Below the pieces are notes generated by a model. It worked only from the letters and a program-made list of their open reading frames with translations. It ran no database searches and was not told the DNA's origin. The position numbers were made by a program, and so were the translations under genes. 8,664 bases of DNA. It comes from JBCCZC01 sp039188505. GTDB taxonomy: Bacteria > Pseudomonadota > Gammaproteobacteria > Xanthomonadales > SZUA-38. The stretch lies in assembly GCA_039188505.1 (NCBI GenBank), contig JBCCZC010000239.1, positions 1 through 8,664 on the forward strand. Reading direction: 5' to 3'. Shown here in pieces: positions 5,943 to 8,664 of this stretch (position 1 is its first letter; each line of letters begins with the position of its first letter).

Positions 5943-6770
5943 TCAGAATTGATAGGTCAGGAAGACCTGCGGGCCATTGAAGTCCACGTCGTAGACTTCG
6001 GTCGTGCGTGAGTTCTCGCGTTCGACGTCCACATTCAGCAGCGAATAGCCGGCGCCGATGCCGATCTGCTCGCCGAGGCGATAGTCGAGGGTCAGGTTGG
6101 CGGTCGTCAGCTCGCCATCGTAGTCGTCGTAGCTCAGGGAGAAGTAACCGGCGTAGCCGCGGAGGCTGAGACGGTCGGTGAACTGGTGGTCGAGATAGCC
6201 GTAGAGGTTTGGCAGTGGGGCGAGGAAATCCCGGTCGCGTTCGTAGGTGAACACGTCCTGGCCGTCGATGTCGATCTGGGCGTTGACGAACATCCCGAAA
6301 TTGACGACGTGCATGCCAAGTCCCAGGCCGGCCTCCGTTTTTTCGCCGCGCAGCATCGAATAGCCGGCCTGCGCAATCAAGAACTCGGCCTCGATGCCGG
6401 ACGCGACCTGCGCGCCCACCGGGATCTCCTGGCCCTCCCAGAAAAAGGACCGTTCCGCCCGGAAAGTACCGCCGTAATTGGTGTCGTAGTAGATGAAGTC
6501 GAAGCGCAGGCGCTTGGACTTCTTCCAGGTGAGGCCGATCATGAAGGTGTCGTCCTCATCGCCGACGCCGAGTTGATCGAAATCCAGGAGATCGTCGTTC
6601 CCGGAATTGCCGTCGTTGGTCGTGACGCCGTAGCTGCCGGAACCGTCCGTCAGGTAGGCGCCTAGGCGCAGGAGAAAACGGGATTCCGGTTCTTCACCAC
6701 TGTCCTGGGCCTGAACCGATCCGGTTGCCAGTGCGAGGAGCACGGCTGCCCACGAAGTCATTCTGATCAT
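5943..6770 (-). CDS. Outer membrane beta-barrel protein
   Basis: A predicted outer-membrane barrel of 275 residues if translated from the ATG at 6770. That start gives a clean signal peptide (MIRMTSWAAVLLALATGSVQ, cleavage near A21) with a purine-rich GAGAGA just upstream. A GTG at 6797 would add nine residues (MVPERLERL) ahead of the signal and has a poorly placed AGG. The mature part alternates polar and aromatic residues in strand-length blocks: FLLRLGAYL, FMIGLTWKKSKRLRFDFIYY, AGYSMLRGEKTEAGLGLGMH, LSLRGYAGYF, LGEQIGIGAGYSLL, and ends VFLTYQF with a terminal Phe. An acidic segment (GNDDLLDFDQLGVGDEDD) may be an exposed or calcium-binding loop. It resembles the C-terminal half of the 511-residue protein at 3550-5085. 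It lies downstream of nrfA, but the hairpin after nrfA makes a separate transcript likely. Ligand and function are unknown. Confidence 0.85.
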   Translation of the reverse strand: MIRMTSWAAVLLALATGSVQAQDSGEEPESRFLLRLGAYLTDGSGSYGVTTNDGNSGNDDLLDFDQLGVGDEDDTFMIGLTWKKSKRLRFDFIYYDTNYGGTFRAERSFFWEGQEIPVGAQVASGIEAEFLIAQAGYSMLRGEKTEAGLGLGMHVVNFGMFVNAQIDIDGQDVFTYERDRDFLAPLPNLYGYLDHQFTDRLSLRGYAGYFSLSYDDYDGELTTANLTLDYRLGEQIGIGAGYSLLNVDVERENSRTTEVYDVDFNGPQVFLTYQF

Positions 6771-6900
6771 TAGTCTCTCGAGTCTTTCGGGTACCACCGG
6801 CCTGCGAAACGCCAGTCGTAGCCAGAATGCGCTGGGGATAGGAAGCCTCTCGGCACCGGCATGACCGACCGCAGTCGACCGGCGTCACTCTAACGCAAAA

Positions 6901-6913
6901 CATCGGCCCGATG
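6901..6913. promoter_or_regulatory. Palindrome CATCGG-C-CCGATG, possible operator
   Basis: Perfect 6-bp arms flank a single central base, in the gap between nrfA and the barrel gene and about 131 bases before the barrel start. On the minus strand a TAGAGT hexamer (6888-6893), eight bases downstream of it, could be a -10, though no -35 fits at 16-18 bases. The site could bind a dimeric regulator; chance is not excluded. Confidence 0.25.
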
Positions 6914-6959
6914 CGCAACGCCGGCGACCTCGGCTCGGAACTGCCTCGACTGCCCGACC

Positions 6960-6982
6960 GGGGACCCGATACGCGGGTCGCC
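6960..6982 (-). terminator. Hairpin directly after nrfA
   Basis: GACCCG and CGGGTC (6974-6979 and 6963-6968) form a perfect 6-bp stem with a 5-base loop. After one mismatch the pairing goes on for two more G-C pairs, reaching the base next to the nrfA stop. There is no U-run, so intrinsic termination would be weak; it may mark the end of the nrfHA message. Confidence 0.4.
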
Positions 6983-8410
6983 TCAGCGTTTCGCCACCGT
7001 CTCGCCAGCTGGCGTATCCGCGCTCATGTCTTCCCGCAGCGCCGCCTGCCCCAGCCTGGCATTGTTGATCGCCTTGCCGAGGAGCCGAGCGCCCTCCTGC
7101 GGTGCGTGGAAGCCGGTGGCGTTTTCCGCATCGACGAAGTCGACGAACCAGGTTGCCTTGCGGTGGAAGTTCCGAGCCCGCTCGAGCTGCTCGTCGGTCG
7201 CGCCCGCCTCCCGTGCCGCGACGATGTCGTCGATCAGGTCGAGCACGGCGTCGAGGGCTGTTTTCGTGAGCTCCTCGTGCTTGTGCTGGGTGCCTTCGAC
7301 CCAGGCGACGATGTCTGCTTCGGACTTGTTGTGACACGTCTGGCATGAGGCGTTGACGTCGAGGAGCGGGCTGCGGACATGATGATTGCTGATCTTCTTG
7401 GCGCCGACCCGCTGATAGGGCATGTGGCAGTCCGCGCAAGCGACGCCGGAAGCGGCGTGAACACCCTGGGACCAGATCTCGAACTCGGGATGCTGTGCCT
7501 TGAGCATCGGCGCGCCGGTCTCGGCGTGGGTCCAATCCGCGAAACCCGTCTCCTCGTAGTACGCGTACTGCTCTTCCGCCGACAGGCCCTTGGCCCAGGG
7601 GAAGACCAGGTTCTTGTTGGGGCCGGAGAAGTAGTACTCGACGTGGCACTGGGCGCAGACGAACGAGCGCATCTCCTGGCGGGTCGCCTGGGTCCAGTCG
7701 AAATCGGGCTCGCCCTCCGCGGCCTTCCAGGCCTTGACGCCTTCCATGAAGGACGGCCGCGTGATCCGCAGCGCCATCGTTTCCGGGTCGTGACAGTCGA
7801 TGCAGGTCACCGGGTATTTCACGTGCTCCAACGCTTCCTGATAAGGCAGCTGGTTGATCTGGTTGAAGCCATCGTAGAGATCGCCGTTGCCCAGCTTCAT
7901 CATCCCGACATAGGAACTCGCGTGGCACTGCATGCACGTGCCGGGCTGCTGGACCACGCGCTGGCGCCCGGTGTAGGTCTGGTCCGTCAGCGCATAGGCG
8001 TGCCCACGCGCCTGGCGATAGTCGACCGCGAAGGCATAGCCAGCCCAGAGGCGCTTGAGCTGCGGAATGAGCTCGAGCTTACTGCGGCTGACGATGGTCC
8101 GGGGATCGTCCTCGGTCGGCTCGCGGGGCAGCGCCTCGCTGCCGCCGTAGGCCGTCTTCACCATGTCCACGGTGCTCGCATAGCCGTCGTAGTGCAGCGG
8201 GAAGTTCTGCCCCCAGACGGCGGGATCGTCGACCGTGTCGTCGATCTCGACCACGCGGAAATCCGGACGCTGCGCTTCGGCCTTGCGGTCCGAGATGTTC
8301 ACGAGCAGCGCGAGCACGCCGAAGGTGACCACGCCAATGGCGAAGAGAATCATGACCAGGGCGGCGGTCGAGAGCCCGCGCTCACGTATTCCGGTCTTCT
8401 GGATCGACAT
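6983..8410 (-). CDS. nrfA: Ammonia-forming cytochrome c nitrite reductase NrfA, CXXCH type
   Basis: Pentahaem enzyme that reduces nitrite to ammonium with six electrons in the periplasm; partner of NrfH. Five haem motifs are visible: CMQCH (159-163), CIDCH (203-207), CAQCH (252-256), CADCH (325-329) and CQTCH (356-360). The first is the active-site haem; here it has His where the well-studied enzymes have Lys. Other active-site residues are present by alignment with the Wolinella enzyme: R149, Y259 and H307. The calcium-site residues E258, K304 and Q306 are also there (CHVEYYF and KAQHPEFEIW). Residues about 16-37 are one hydrophobic segment, either a signal peptide or an uncleaved anchor. 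The ATG at 8410 has GAGGAG six bases upstream, preferred over a GTG-type start at 8473 that lies inside the nrfH reading frame. At 475 residues it is normal length. It follows nrfH by 23 bases. Confidence 0.97.
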   Translation of the reverse strand: MSIQKTGIRERGLSTAALVMILFAIGVVTFGVLALLVNISDRKAEAQRPDFRVVEIDDTVDDPAVWGQNFPLHYDGYASTVDMVKTAYGGSEALPREPTEDDPRTIVSRSKLELIPQLKRLWAGYAFAVDYRQARGHAYALTDQTYTGRQRVVQQPGTCMQCHASSYVGMMKLGNGDLYDGFNQINQLPYQEALEHVKYPVTCIDCHDPETMALRITRPSFMEGVKAWKAAEGEPDFDWTQATRQEMRSFVCAQCHVEYYFSGPNKNLVFPWAKGLSAEEQYAYYEETGFADWTHAETGAPMLKAQHPEFEIWSQGVHAASGVACADCHMPYQRVGAKKISNHHVRSPLLDVNASCQTCHNKSEADIVAWVEGTQHKHEELTKTALDAVLDLIDDIVAAREAGATDEQLERARNFHRKATWFVDFVDAENATGFHAPQEGARLLGKAINNARLGQAALREDMSADTPAGETVAKR

Positions 8411-8433
8411 GGCTGGCTCCTCGTAGCGGCTGG
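8411..8433 (-). promoter_or_regulatory. nrfH-nrfA intercistronic gap with strong ribosome binding site
   Basis: The 23 bases between the nrfH stop and the nrfA ATG contain GAGGAG at 8417-8422, six bases before the start. This decides the nrfA start and indicates efficient independent loading on a shared message. Confidence 0.7.
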
Positions 8434-8664
8434 CTATGGTCCATGCCCAACCGACGAGTGGCAGCGGATGCACTCGAGCGGCTGGGTGTCTGCGTCAATG
8501 CTGTGGGTAACCTGCGCGTGGCAGCTGCGACAGGTGGCTTCGGTGACCCTGCGGTTCGCTGCAGTGATGACGATGTGCTCGGGGAAGTTGCCCGTCGTGA
8601 AGGCTAGCGAATGATTGAAACCATTCACGCCCTTCGAGAGGTACTTCCCGATGAAATCGTGGGG
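8434..8664 (-). CDS. nrfH: NrfH, tetrahaem quinol dehydrogenase, C-terminal part
   Basis: The last 76 residues of NrfH, the membrane-anchored NapC/NirT-type cytochrome that takes electrons from menaquinol and passes them to NrfA. The 5' part, with the transmembrane helix and the first two haems, lies beyond the right edge. Two haem motifs are visible, CRSCH (residues 45-49 of the fragment) and CIRCH (66-70), the third and fourth of the family. The blocks FNHSLAFTTGNFPEHI and ECIRCHSSVGHG are typical of NrfH. The frame is open to the window edge. It is the first gene of the nrfHA pair, the two-gene layout found in many bacteria that lack the enteric nrfABCDEFG operon; any FNR, NarP-like or NsrR control site would be upstream and out of view. 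Confidence 0.93.
   Translation of the reverse strand, partial: PHDFIGKYLSKGVNGFNHSLAFTTGNFPEHIVITAANRRVTEATCRSCHAQVTHSIDADTQPLECIRCHSSVGHGP

Noticed and set aside
7379..8614. A 411-codon open frame on the plus strand opposite nrfA and nrfH
   Set aside because: It is the antisense of genes with five plus two haem motifs. Its Val/Arg/Leu-rich translation shows no domain and is what a GC-rich coding strand gives in reverse.
1..8664. CRISPR array, tRNA, rRNA, phage or defence genes
   Set aside because: No regularly spaced repeats, no tRNA-like T-loop with cloverleaf arms, and no relevant protein motifs were seen on either strand.

Overview
The window is GC-rich, tightly packed bacterial DNA. 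Two outer-membrane barrel proteins, two exported enzymes or enzyme-like proteins and an NrfHA nitrite reductase pair point to a Gram-negative bacterium with a periplasm. The MipA/OmpV-like and SYLF/YSC84 families together with nrfHA would fit an uncultured gammaproteobacterium or a relative. That placement is inference; no rRNA or ribosomal protein gene is present to test it.

Left block, minus strand (1-1658): a DUF1796-type papain-like protein is followed by a PAPS-dependent sulfotransferase that runs off the left edge. The two share one reading frame and are separated by a single UGA. A divergent control region (about 1659-1980) holds a candidate extended -10 element reading left and a candidate sigma70 promoter reading right. 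The right-hand promoter leads to a 45-codon ORF with a strong ribosome binding site. This ORF overlaps by ATGA the start of a 404-residue membrane protein carrying a zinc ribbon.

Middle block (3550-5684): a 511-residue plus-strand gene seems to join a MipA/OmpV-like barrel to a second outer-membrane barrel. It converges, with 17 bases between stops, on a minus-strand gene for an exported SYLF (YSC84) lipid-binding protein.

Right block, minus strand (5943-8664): nrfH (3' part only) and nrfA form an operon. NrfH is the membrane quinol dehydrogenase that feeds electrons to NrfA, which reduces nitrite to ammonium in the periplasm. NrfA carries CXXCH, not CXXCK, at its active-site haem. After a hairpin and a short gap comes another outer-membrane barrel gene, which resembles the C-terminal half of the 511-residue protein.

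I see no CRISPR array, tRNA, rRNA, intact insertion sequence, phage or defence module. Nothing here is clearly a new multi-gene system. The points most worth checking are the coupled small ORF, the double-barrel fusion, the CXXCH NrfA, and the two left-hand domains split by one stop codon.
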